From NCBI RefSeq assembly GCF_013408745.1, contig NZ_JACCBJ010000001.1, positions 3,224,001 to 3,288,000 on the forward strand: DNA of 64,000 bases, read 5' to 3'. Each line of letters starts with the position of its first letter. The first letter of the stretch is position 1. Below, piece by piece: positions 1-7,295 of this stretch. The translations under genes were made by a program, and so were the position numbers. The notes under the pieces were generated by a model. The model made no database searches. It had not been told where the DNA came from and saw only the letters and a list, made by a program, of their open reading frames with translations. The stretch comes from Leifsonia soli (GTDB lineage Bacteria; Actinomycetota; Actinomycetes; Actinomycetales; Microbacteriaceae).

Positions 1-918
1 AACGAGGCCGTGAACGGCCTGCCGGCGGAGTCCGACGCGAAGACGATCGCCGCGGCCGTCAAGGGCGCCCTGCCGGAGGGCGCGAGCCTGCTCGGCTTCT
101 CGCCGGAGGCCGTCGCCGTGACCGTCCGCCGCGCGCTCGCGAAGGCGACGAGCTGGCGCGACTACGACTGGCAGATCGTGCACGCCAAAGCGGTCTCCCC
201 GCAGATGCACCTCGCCCTGGACGAGGTGCTCGCCACCGAGGTCGGCGAGGGCCGCCGCGGACCGACGCTGCGGATCTGGGAGTGGGACGAGCCGGCGGTC
301 GTGATCGGAAGCTTCCAGTCCGTGAAGAACGAGGTCGACCCCGAGAATGCGAAGAAGTACGGCATCCAGGTCGTCCGGCGCATCTCGGGCGGCGGCGCCA
401 TGTTCATGGAGGCGGGATCGGTCGTCACGTACTCCATCTACGCCCCGGCCGACCTGGTGCAGGGCATGAGCTTCGCCGACAGCTACGCCTTCCTCGACGA
501 GTGGGCGATCATCGCCCTCAAGTCGCTCGGGATCGACGCCGTCTACCAGCCGCTGAACGACATCACGAGCCCGTCCGGCAAGATCGGCGGCGCCGCGCAG
601 AAGAGGCTCGGGTCCGGCGCGGTGCTGCACCACGTCACCATGAGCTACGACATGGACGGCCAGAAGATGACGGAGGTGCTCCGCATCGGCCGCGAGAAGA
701 TCAGCGACAAGGGCATCACCAGCGCGGCGAAGCGCGTCGACCCGCTGCGCAGCCAGACCGGCCTCAGCCGCGCGGAGATCATCGAGCAGATGAAGCTGAC
801 CTTCCGGAGCCTCTACGGCGCGACCGACGGCGACCTCACCGACGCCGAGTACGCCGCTGCGGAGAAGCTTGTCGCCGAGAAGTTCGAGACAGAGGAGTGG
901 CTCTACCGCGTACCGTGA
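1..918 (+). CDS. Lipoate-protein ligase A-like protein (5' end outside window)
   Basis: The reading frame is open from the first base, so this is the 3' part of a gene that begins upstream. The catalytic biotin/lipoate ligase domain covers most of what is visible, with the lipoate-binding type motif RRISGGGAMF and a preserved K-I-G-G-A-A-Q-K stretch. About 50 residues before it resemble the end of an LplA accessory domain, which would then lie N-terminal to the catalytic domain instead of C-terminal as in E. coli LplA. The expected role is ATP-dependent transfer of lipoate to lipoyl domains of 2-oxoacid dehydrogenases or GcvH in the cytoplasm. The family is clear; the exact substrate is not. 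Confidence 0.85.
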   Translation, partial: NEAVNGLPAESDAKTIAAAVKGALPEGASLLGFSPEAVAVTVRRALAKATSWRDYDWQIVHAKAVSPQMHLALDEVLATEVGEGRRGPTLRIWEWDEPAVVIGSFQSVKNEVDPENAKKYGIQVVRRISGGGAMFMEAGSVVTYSIYAPADLVQGMSFADSYAFLDEWAIIALKSLGIDAVYQPLNDITSPSGKIGGAAQKRLGSGAVLHHVTMSYDMDGQKMTEVLRIGREKISDKGITSAAKRVDPLRSQTGLSRAEIIEQMKLTFRSLYGATDGDLTDAEYAAAEKLVAEKFETEEWLYRVP

Positions 919-977
919 CGGTCGGCGAACCAGCCGATCTTCAGGGATCGCACAGGTCCTCCGGTACCCTGGACGGC

Positions 978-1349
978 GTGAATTGGTGGGTTCTCGGCAT
1001 CATCGCGGCGTTCGTCGCGCTGATCGTCGTCGCCGTGAAGCTGGGCTGGATCGACCTCTCGAACAAGGTGCAGCGCGGCTCCGGCACCATGAGCGGCGCG
1101 ATCGGCGGCTCGTTCGACGAGATCTTCGCTCCTGCCCGCCACGAGGCGCAGCAGGAGATGGACCGTCAGTCGCTCCTGCCCGCCCCCGCGCCCCTTCCCG
1201 GCGACAAAGCCGACGGCACCTGGGAGGGCGGCAAGATCACGCTCGACCTCGGTCCGGCCGGTCAGGGGCAGCGCGCCGAGGGCAGGGCGCCGAGCGAGGA
1301 CGGCCGGGCTACCGCTTCTGCAGCTCCGCGTAGTCGGGGTGCTCGCTGA
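978..1349 (+). CDS. Small single-span membrane protein of unknown function
   Basis: This is a protein of about 123 residues. A hydrophobic helix at roughly residues 2-23 (V-L-G-I-I-A-A-F-V-A-L-I-V-V-A) is followed by a polar tail rich in Ala, Pro, Gly and charged residues. The GTG at 978 is chosen because the membrane segment begins directly after it and no better start lies nearby. The tail contains S-F-D-E-I-F-x-P-x-R-H-E-A, which I do not recognise as a named family. The 3' end overlaps the convergent acetyltransferase gene by 41 bases. No function is inferred beyond membrane anchoring. Confidence 0.6.
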   Translation: MNWWVLGIIAAFVALIVVAVKLGWIDLSNKVQRGSGTMSGAIGGSFDEIFAPARHEAQQEMDRQSLLPAPAPLPGDKADGTWEGGKITLDLGPAGQGQRAEGRAPSEDGRATASAAPRSRGAR

Positions 1350-1593
1350 GCCAGCTCCGCACGTAGGGGCACGACGCGATCACGCGCAGGTCCGAGTTGT
1401 CGCGCACGTCGTCGAGCGCCGTCCGCACGAGCGTCGACGCCATCCCCTTCTCGCGCTTCTCCGGGTCCACCTCGGTGTGCGTGAACACGATCGCGTCATG
1501 CCGGAGTTCGTACTCGGCGACGCCGATCACCTCGCCGTCCTGGAGGAGGGCGTAGCGGGACTGGTCTGGCTGCTTCTCGACGCTCAGGCTCAT
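1309..1593 (-). CDS. Small GNAT-type N-acetyltransferase (COG2388-like)
   Basis: About 94 residues, the usual size of the short COG2388/YjdJ acetyltransferases. The strand order V-I-G-V-A-E-Y-E-L then I-V-F-T-H-T-E-V-D, followed by K-R-E-K-G-M-A-S-T-L-V, is the acetyl-CoA-binding motif A; C-P-Y-V-R-S-W-L near the end is typical of this subfamily. The start is the ATG at 1593 because the family begins shortly before the first strand; an extension upstream to 1662 is Arg/Pro-rich and looks like non-coding read-through. The substrate is unknown. The gene is convergent with, and overlaps, the small membrane protein gene. Confidence 0.8.
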   Translation of the reverse strand: MSLSVEKQPDQSRYALLQDGEVIGVAEYELRHDAIVFTHTEVDPEKREKGMASTLVRTALDDVRDNSDLRVIASCPYVRSWLSEHPDYAELQKR

Positions 1594-1624
1594 GCGTCTC
1601 ACGCTACCCCGTGCGGAACGGCGT

Positions 1625-1644
1625 CTCGGTAGTACTCGGTAGTC
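1625..1644. repeat. Tandem 10-bp direct repeat in a divergent intergenic region
   Basis: CTCGGTAGTA is followed at once by CTCGGTAGTC. The repeat lies between the divergent acetyltransferase and sigma factor genes, where promoters are expected, so it could be a pair of binding half-sites. There is no further support. Confidence 0.3.
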
Positions 1645-1733
1645 CCGCGGTCCTGGCGGCACACGACCGTGGCGGACTCTGAAGTCACGGGAGCGGCGCG
1701 CCGCCGATCCCGCCCGCCGACCGGGGAGACAGG

Positions 1734-2297
1734 ATGCCCGCCACCGCCGTCCGGCCGACAGATCTGGAACTGCTGCACCGCGTCCGCCAGGGCGAGCACG
1801 CGGTCCTGGGAGAGCTGTGGGGCCGCTACCAGGGGTGGGCCCACCAGATCGCCCGCCGCACGACGTCGCGGTACGACGCGCAGGACATCGTGCAGGAAGC
1901 CTTCGCCAAGGTGCTCATCGCGCTCCGAAACGGAAAGGGGCCGACGGAGGGTTTCGCCCGCTACCTCAGCACGGCGATCCGCACCGTCGCGGCCACGTGG
2001 GGTGCACGGGACGCCCGGATGCCCCTCGTCCCCCTGAACGACGAGGTCGGCGTCGGCGTGTACGAGTTCGAGATCGTCGGCCTGGGCGAGCTGGAGCAGC
2101 CGTTCCGCAGCCTGCCGCAACGCTGGCAGCGCATCCTGCTTCTGACCTGCGTGCACGATCTCCCGGTCGGCGCCGCCGCCGAGATCCTCGGCATGACGCC
2201 CGGCGCCGCGGCGGCACTCGCCGCCCGAGCTCGGGCCGGTCTCCGCACAGCGGTGGCGGAGGTCGCCCAGAACGAGGAGCTCCTCCTCGCCGCCTGA
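1734..2297 (+). CDS. ECF-type RNA polymerase sigma factor
   Basis: About 187 residues. Region 2 starts around residue 11 and contains Y-D-A-Q-D-I-V-Q-E-A-F-A-K-V; region 4 follows with L-P-Q-R-W-Q-R-I-L and the helix-turn-helix L-P-V-G-A-A-A-E-I-L-G-M-T-P-G-A-A-A-A-L-A-A-R-A-R. The ATG at 1734 has GGGGAG about six bases upstream. Its core closely resembles the N-terminal part of the sigma-LamG fusion at 7296-9182, including G-K-G-P-T-x-G-F followed by Y-L-x-T. No anti-sigma gene is adjacent, so what controls it is not visible. It should direct RNA polymerase to a dedicated promoter set. Confidence 0.85.
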   Translation: MPATAVRPTDLELLHRVRQGEHAVLGELWGRYQGWAHQIARRTTSRYDAQDIVQEAFAKVLIALRNGKGPTEGFARYLSTAIRTVAATWGARDARMPLVPLNDEVGVGVYEFEIVGLGELEQPFRSLPQRWQRILLLTCVHDLPVGAAAEILGMTPGAAAALAARARAGLRTAVAEVAQNEELLLAA

Positions 2298-2358
2298 ATG
2301 TCCGCCCCGGAGGACGCGTGCTGCCGCCGTGCCCTCCGGGTGAGCGGTCGGGCGGAAC

Positions 2359-4638
2359 TCAGGTCCGCGGGGTCTGCTCTCGATGCCAGATCGCGAGCTC
2401 GGTCCGCGAGCGCAGGCCCAGCTTCACCAACGCGTTCTGCACGTGCGTCTCCACCGTGCGGATCGACACGAACAGCTGCCGCGCGATCGCCTTGTTGGAG
2501 GCGCCGTCTGCGACGAGGGACGCCACCTGCGCCTCGCGCGGTGTCAGCTCCGGTGTCCGTGCCGCCGACGGGATGCCGGTGCGCGTGCGGGACTCGACGA
2601 CTCCGTGCAGAGCGAAGTCGATGCTCTCCTCCTCGCTGAGCGCCGCCCCGTACGCGAACGCCCGATCGAAGGCTTCGGGGCCGAGACGACGACGCAGCGC
2701 CCGCTCGGTCGTCGCGCGGTCGTGGAAATAGGGCGGATAGTCGGCGCGGATCGCGCCCGCGTCTCGCCACCGGGCCGCTGCCGCACCGAGCAACGTCGCG
2801 CCCCGTGCCGGGTCCGCGCGTTCGCGTGCGACGTCGGCGAGGAGCTCGAGCGACTGGGCGACGCCGAGTCCGTTGCCCAGTCCGCGTTTCACGACGAGCG
2901 CCTCCCTGGCATCCGCTTCCGTCGTCTCGTACTCGCCGGCGACAGCGCATGCGGATGCGCGCGCGGTGAGCGCGAAGGACCGCTCGAAGCGGTCGCCCAC
3001 GACGAGGGCGCGTTCGGTGATGTCGTCGTCGACGCGGGTACCCTCCGCCCGCAGGCCCAGGGCGTGCAGTCGAGCCGCGAGGCGTTGCGGCGTGTTCGTG
3101 CGGCCGAAGCGGTAGGCGTCCTCGCCGAGCTCGTCCATCAGGGTGCGGAGCAGGTCGAGGGCACGCCGGTCGTCGGTGTCGACGGCCTCGGCGGCGCTCC
3201 GCACGATGACCGCGCACTCCCGGGCCGCCTCCCGGTCGGCTCCGGCGGCGACCTCCTCGAGGGCCGCTCCGGCCAGCGCCAGCTCCCGGCGGGCGAGGCC
3301 CGGTTTTCCGGTCTGGCCGAAGACCGCGGCGCGCAGGGCGTGCCCCTGAGCCGCCCAGAACGGCGACGGACGGCCCGAGGCGAACGCCGTGCCGAGCCAG
3401 GTCGAGACCTCGTCGCCGCTGCCGTGGAGGATCCACGCCTGCCGCCAGCCGGTCACCGCCACCTCGACGGCGCGGTCGGTGTCGCCGAGCGCCGCGGTGG
3501 TCGACACAGCGCGACGGATGTTCGCGATGTCTCCGCGGAGTCTCCGCAGGATCTCGCGCTGACGGTTGCCGAACCAGGCGTCCTCCGCGTCGTGCAGCCG
3601 GAGCAGCATGCACGAGACGAAGTGGCGCTGCGCGTCGTGGGGATGGACGGCCCGCTCGGCTCCGAACTCCCGCAGGGCGGGCAGCAGCTCGTAGCGGACA
3701 TCGCCCTCGACCCGGCGTCGGTGGACCACCGAGCGCCGGATCAACTGCTTCAGCGCGGCACTCGCGTCTCGGCGGGTGCCGGTGCTCAGCCTGGCCATGG
3801 CTTCTCCGAGGTCGAGATCCCAGCCCGGCGCGAGAACCGAGAGATCCGACCACACGCGGCGTTCGGCGTCCGTGCAGCGCTCCCAGCTGTCCTCCACCGC
3901 CGTGCGGAGCGACCGCGATTCCGCGGCAGCGGGCTCCAGGGTGTCGAGCTGGTCGGAGATGCGGCGAGCGAGCGTGCGCACATCCATGAACTGCAGCTGC
4001 GCCGCGGCGAGCTCGATGGCCAGAGGGACGCCCGAGGTCGCCTCGCAGATCGCGATCACATCGGGAAGGGTGCTGTCGTCGACCGAGAAGAGCGCGTCGC
4101 CCGCCGCAGCGCGCTCCGCGAACAGCCGGACGGCGTCACTGGACGCGGTCAGGTCGCGATGGGCGAACGGTCCCACCGCGACGAGCGCCTGCGCGGCGGA
4201 CGACGGCGGCTCGCGGGAGGTCACGATCGCCCGCACACCCGGGCACGCGAGCAGGAGCGCGTCGATCACCGCAGACGTCTCGGGCACGGCTTCGTCCGCG
4301 TCGTCGACCAGCAGTAGCGCATCCTCGTCGGCGATCGCCGCGATGACGGCTCCGAGCGTGTCGTCCCGGGGGTCCACCCTCAGCTCCTGGGCGATCGCCA
4401 GCGCGACGTCGGGTCCGCGTCCGCGCACATCCACGTACCAGACGCCTGCGACCGAGCGCCGGAGCGAATCAGCGGCCGCGATCGCGACGCGGCTCTTGCC
4501 CACCCCCGCGGTGCCCGTGATGGTCACCAGCCGGGTCGATGTCTGCAGCAGCCGCCGGATCAGCGACACCTCCTCGCGCCGCCCGACCATCGCGTCCAGG
4601 CGCACGGGGAGGCCGTGCGTCGAGCTCGATGTCTGCAT
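2359..4638 (-). CDS. Large ATP-binding LuxR-family transcriptional regulator
   Basis: About 759 residues from the ATG at 4638. An NTPase domain with P-loop G-T-A-G-V-G-K-S at about 42-49 and a Walker B-like D-A-L-L-L-V-D-D is followed by a helical, TPR-like middle region. The C-terminal 55 residues are a LuxR helix-turn-helix (L-T-P-R-E-A-Q-V-A-S-L-V-A-D-G-A-S-N-K-A, then T-V-E-T-H-V). This is the architecture of the AfsR/MalT/LAL group of signal-responsive activators. A GTG start at 4701 would add 21 residues, but AGGGG lies about six bases before 4638 and the palindrome at 4697-4715 would fall inside the longer version. Target genes are not evident. Confidence 0.85.
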   Translation of the reverse strand: MQTSSSTHGLPVRLDAMVGRREEVSLIRRLLQTSTRLVTITGTAGVGKSRVAIAAADSLRRSVAGVWYVDVRGRGPDVALAIAQELRVDPRDDTLGAVIAAIADEDALLLVDDADEAVPETSAVIDALLLACPGVRAIVTSREPPSSAAQALVAVGPFAHRDLTASSDAVRLFAERAAAGDALFSVDDSTLPDVIAICEATSGVPLAIELAAAQLQFMDVRTLARRISDQLDTLEPAAAESRSLRTAVEDSWERCTDAERRVWSDLSVLAPGWDLDLGEAMARLSTGTRRDASAALKQLIRRSVVHRRRVEGDVRYELLPALREFGAERAVHPHDAQRHFVSCMLLRLHDAEDAWFGNRQREILRRLRGDIANIRRAVSTTAALGDTDRAVEVAVTGWRQAWILHGSGDEVSTWLGTAFASGRPSPFWAAQGHALRAAVFGQTGKPGLARRELALAGAALEEVAAGADREAARECAVIVRSAAEAVDTDDRRALDLLRTLMDELGEDAYRFGRTNTPQRLAARLHALGLRAEGTRVDDDITERALVVGDRFERSFALTARASACAVAGEYETTEADAREALVVKRGLGNGLGVAQSLELLADVARERADPARGATLLGAAAARWRDAGAIRADYPPYFHDRATTERALRRRLGPEAFDRAFAYGAALSEEESIDFALHGVVESRTRTGIPSAARTPELTPREAQVASLVADGASNKAIARQLFVSIRTVETHVQNALVKLGLRSRTELAIWHREQTPRT

Positions 4639-4696
4639 ACCGACCCCTGTCGGCCGGGCGGGATGCCGGCCGGAGTCGTCGTCCGACCCACGAGCC

Positions 4697-4715
4697 GACA
4701 CCCCGGTCGGGTGTC
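4697..4715. promoter_or_regulatory. Perfect 7-5-7 palindrome upstream of the LuxR regulator gene
   Basis: GACACCC, five bases, then GGGTGTC. It begins 59 bases before the chosen ATG of the regulator gene, in the space shared with the small gene ending at 4762. It could be an operator, perhaps for autoregulation; this is inference from symmetry and position only. Confidence 0.35.
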
Positions 4716-4761
4716 CTTCCTCGCATGGTGTCAGGAGCGGATGCGGCTCGAAAGACAGCCG

Positions 4762-4986
4762 TCACAGGTGCGGCTGGTACGGCGCCCACTTCTCCAGGTC
4801 GTACTCGAGCTCGACCCCGGAGTAGAGCCGGACCAGCCAGCGCCGCGAGTCGCCGCCGGCGAACTGGCCCGTGACCGTCTCCGTCACCCAGCCGCCCTCC
4901 GCGTCGCGGGTCCAGCGGATCAGACCGACGTGCTCACGGAGCCGGGGAGGGTGCGGCGGGTGGATGTAGTCGAATTCGTCAGTCAT
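4762..4986 (-). CDS. Small protein, paralogue of the next gene upstream
   Basis: About 74 residues, no membrane segment, rich in Trp, Tyr and charged residues. The second of two ATGs (4986) is chosen because GGAGGAGG lies eight bases before it, while the first (4992) is only two bases from the same Shine-Dalgarno sequence. The C-terminal part R-W-L-V-R-L-Y-S-G-V-E-L-E-Y matches V-R-V-R-L-V-S-G-V-E-L-E-W in the protein encoded at 5089-5271. The pair therefore looks like a diverged tandem duplication. I do not recognise the family and assign no function. Confidence 0.65.
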   Translation of the reverse strand: MTDEFDYIHPPHPPRLREHVGLIRWTRDAEGGWVTETVTGQFAGGDSRRWLVRLYSGVELEYDLEKWAPYQPHL

Positions 4987-5088
4987 CGTCATTGCCTCCT
5001 CCCGCCCGGCGGGCGTCGACCCGTCGATGGCGGCGAGGCCATGATGCACCCTCGGCGGTGCGTGAGGGACTACGCGTTTTCCCTACGG

Positions 5089-5271
5089 TCATTCCTGCGA
5101 ACGGTTGTCCGCCGGGACATCCTCCCGCTTCCACTCCAGTTCGACGCCGGAGACCAGCCGGACGCGCACCGTCCCGCCGACCGTCTCGATCGTGTCGACG
5201 TCGGGATGGTTCTGCACCCGCATCCAGGCCGGCGAGCCCGGCTCGGGAAAGGCACCAGCGTCCTGGTCCAC
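5089..5271 (-). CDS. Small protein, paralogue of the next gene downstream
   Basis: About 60 residues. The GTG at 5271 follows GGGAGGGG by about five bases, a strong ribosome binding site that decides the start. The end of the protein, R-L-V-S-G-V-E-L-E-W-K-R-E-D, matches the product of 4762-4986. The first half is acidic and Pro-rich (G-A-F-P-E-P-G-S-P-A-W-M), and W-M-R-V-Q-N-H-P-D precedes the shared core. Probably a small soluble protein; function unknown. Confidence 0.6.
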   Translation of the reverse strand: MDQDAGAFPEPGSPAWMRVQNHPDVDTIETVGGTVRVRLVSGVELEWKREDVPADNRSQE

Positions 5272-5355
5272 CGCACCCCTCCCTGCCGCAGATCGACGGA
5301 CTTTTGAGAGGTAGCTTGACGCCTACCCGGACCGTTCCGCTAGCCCATCGAGTCG

Positions 5356-5601
5356 TCAGGTGGCAGACGACTCGCGCCCGACGTGCCGGTAGATGGCCTC
5401 GCGAGGCCAGTCGTCGGCTGTCACGAGCTCGTAGACGTCCATCGGCCGCCCGGCGGAGTCCTGCGGGGCGGGATGACCGACGGGGACGCGGACCCGGACG
5501 GGAGGATGCGATTCGAGCACCGGAAGCTCGATCGAGCGGTCCCGTGCGGGCTCGTCGCTGTGCACGAGGAAGGCGGTGAACACGTCGTCGCCGAAATCCA
5601 T
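5356..5601 (-). CDS. Small hypothetical protein
   Basis: About 81 residues starting M-D-F-G-D-D-V-F-T-A-F-L-V-H. The protein is acidic at the start, contains the segment P-P-V-R-V-R-V-P-V-G-H-P and ends in Y-E-L-V-T-A-D-D-W-P-R-E. There is no good Shine-Dalgarno sequence; TAATGT lies about ten bases upstream of the ATG and could be a -10 element of a nearly leaderless transcript. It sits divergent to the HtrA-like gene. Family not recognised. Confidence 0.5.
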   Translation of the reverse strand: MDFGDDVFTAFLVHSDEPARDRSIELPVLESHPPVRVRVPVGHPAPQDSAGRPMDVYELVTADDWPREAIYRHVGRESSAT

Positions 5602-5714
5602 GCGTTTACATTAGCCCTCGGGTCGCCCGCTGCGAACCTGAGCCCCCACTGTCTATCCACGTCTCGGCCGGCCGAGCCACCATGTCCCCGAACGCAAGCG
5701 AGGGGGCGCGACAG

Positions 5715-6833
5715 ATGACGTCGACGGATCAGAAGAGGACGGAACGGCCGGGGCGGTTCCCGGTGTGGGCCACAGTGCTGCTCGCCGTGCTCGGCGCGAT
5801 CATCCTTCTCGGCTCCGGGGTGCTCGGCGGGCTCACCCTGCGCTCGGCGGGCTCGACGCTCGGACAGTCGCTCACCCGGACCGCGCCGGTGACCTCGGCA
5901 TCGGTGTGCGACGCCGAGCGTGTCGCCCGCGACGTGCTCCCCTCCATCGTGACGATCGGTGTGGTCGCGGGCGACGGATCCGGGGGCACGGGAAGCGGCG
6001 AGATCATCTCGGCCGACGGCTACATCCTCACCAACAACCACGTCATCGCGCCGGCGGCCGACGGCGCGACCATCACCGTGCTCTACAACGACGGGACCAC
6101 GCACCCGGCGAAGCTCGTCGGCCGGTCCCCGCGTGCCGATATCGCCGTGGTGAAGGTGGAGGCGAGCGGACTCCCCGTGATCGAGCAGGGCGACTCCGCG
6201 TCGCTCCAGGTCGGGCAGCCCGTTGTGGCGCTCGGCGCCCCGCTCGGCCTCTCCAGTACCGTCACCACCGGCGTGGTGAGCGCCCTCGGCCGCACGGTAC
6301 CCGTGCAGAGCGACAGCGACCGCAACGCGGTGCTCGCGGACGCGATCCAGACCGACGCCTCCATCAACCCGGGCAACTCCGGGGGAGCCCTCGTCGACTG
6401 CGGCGGCCGGCTGGTCGGCGTGAACTCGGCGATCGCGACGGTCCCCGGGGCGTCCGGGGTGGCGGGTGGAGGGAGCGTGGGGATCGGTTTCGCCGTGCCG
6501 CAGGCCGTGGCGATGCCGATCGCGCAGCAGATCATCTCGACGGGGAAGGTGACGTACCCGACCTTCGGGATCTCGGTCACGCCCATCCAGCCGGGCCAGG
6601 GCGAGAACGACCAGCCGGGCCTGTACGTGCAGTCCGTGACGCCGGGAGGGCCGTCGCAGCAGGCGGGTCTGGCGGCAGGGGACGTGATCGTCCGGGTCGA
6701 CGGCAGATCCGTCGGCAGTGTGGACGATCTGACCGCCATCCAGCTGACCAGCAAGCCCGGCGACGGGGTCGACGTGGTCTATGTACGGGACGGCCGACGC
6801 CAGACCACCACGGTCACCCTCGGAAACGGCTGA
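5715..6833 (+). CDS. HtrA/DegP-like trypsin-type serine protease with PDZ domain
   Basis: About 372 residues. A short cytoplasmic N-terminus is followed by one membrane helix at about 18-41, then an extracytoplasmic trypsin-like domain with the triad His109 (T-N-N-H-V-I), Asp142 (R-A-D-I-A-V-V) and Ser222 (N-P-G-N-S-G-G-A), and a C-terminal PDZ domain (P-G-G-P-S-Q-Q-A-G-L, then G-D-V-I-V-R-V-D-G). Two Cys residues, one before the protease domain and one just after the active serine, may pair. The ATG at 5715 has GAGGGGG upstream; the ATG at 5682 has none. The expected role is cell-envelope protein quality control. Confidence 0.9.
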   Translation: MTSTDQKRTERPGRFPVWATVLLAVLGAIILLGSGVLGGLTLRSAGSTLGQSLTRTAPVTSASVCDAERVARDVLPSIVTIGVVAGDGSGGTGSGEIISADGYILTNNHVIAPAADGATITVLYNDGTTHPAKLVGRSPRADIAVVKVEASGLPVIEQGDSASLQVGQPVVALGAPLGLSSTVTTGVVSALGRTVPVQSDSDRNAVLADAIQTDASINPGNSGGALVDCGGRLVGVNSAIATVPGASGVAGGGSVGIGFAVPQAVAMPIAQQIISTGKVTYPTFGISVTPIQPGQGENDQPGLYVQSVTPGGPSQQAGLAAGDVIVRVDGRSVGSVDDLTAIQLTSKPGDGVDVVYVRDGRRQTTTVTLGNG

Positions 6834-6837
6834 AGTC

Positions 6838-7119
6838 TCAGGCGGTGCGTTCGGCGACGTTCGCAATCTTGAACCGGTCGATGATCCGATAGCTGTCGCC
6901 CGGGCCGTTCTCTTCGACCCGGACCGTGTCGTACACCCGGAAGTCGAGGATGCGGAGCTCGCTCAGGCGTTCGGCGCGCTCGTTGAGGAGCGCGGAGCGG
7001 AGCGCCGACGTGGGCTCGCGCGGTATGAGCGGCGTGACGATCTCACCCCGCCAGCCGTCGGTCGTCACGCTGACGAGCTCGGCGGCACGCTCCCGTGGGT
7101 TCCAGTGCATCAGCCTCAT
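6838..7119 (-). CDS. Small hypothetical protein
   Basis: About 93 residues, basic and soluble, beginning M-R-L-M-H-W-N-P-R-E-R-A-A-E-L-V. AGAGGAC lies about five bases before the ATG at 7119. The C-terminal half has alternating hydrophobic strands (R-I-L-D-F-R-V-Y-D-T-V-R-V-E), suggesting a small beta-rich fold. It is convergent with the protease gene and separated from it by only four bases. I recognise no family. Confidence 0.55.
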   Translation of the reverse strand: MRLMHWNPRERAAELVSVTTDGWRGEIVTPLIPREPTSALRSALLNERAERLSELRILDFRVYDTVRVEENGPGDSYRIIDRFKIANVAERTA

Positions 7120-7295
7120 CTCGTCCTCTCGGCGTCGATCACGGAGCGGCCCGGCCGGTTCGATACCCGACGAACGGACCGGACCACTCCGAAAGAGAGG
7201 CCCGCGACGGGCGCTCCCCTGGAGACGCGCGAAGCCCGATGATGCGCTCTCCGCTTATGAAGACGTGGCTCGGGGATGAACATGACGCGAGATCC

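Noticed and set aside
1625..1644. Treating the tandem 10-mer as a microsatellite or recombination site
   Set aside because: Only two units and no flanking mobile gene; kept as a minor possible regulatory repeat.
1961..3853. Minus-strand 630-codon frame across the sigma and LuxR genes
   Set aside because: Arg/Pro/Gly-rich translation with no motif; it overlaps the LuxR gene on the same strand and the sigma gene on the other, a typical high-GC shadow.
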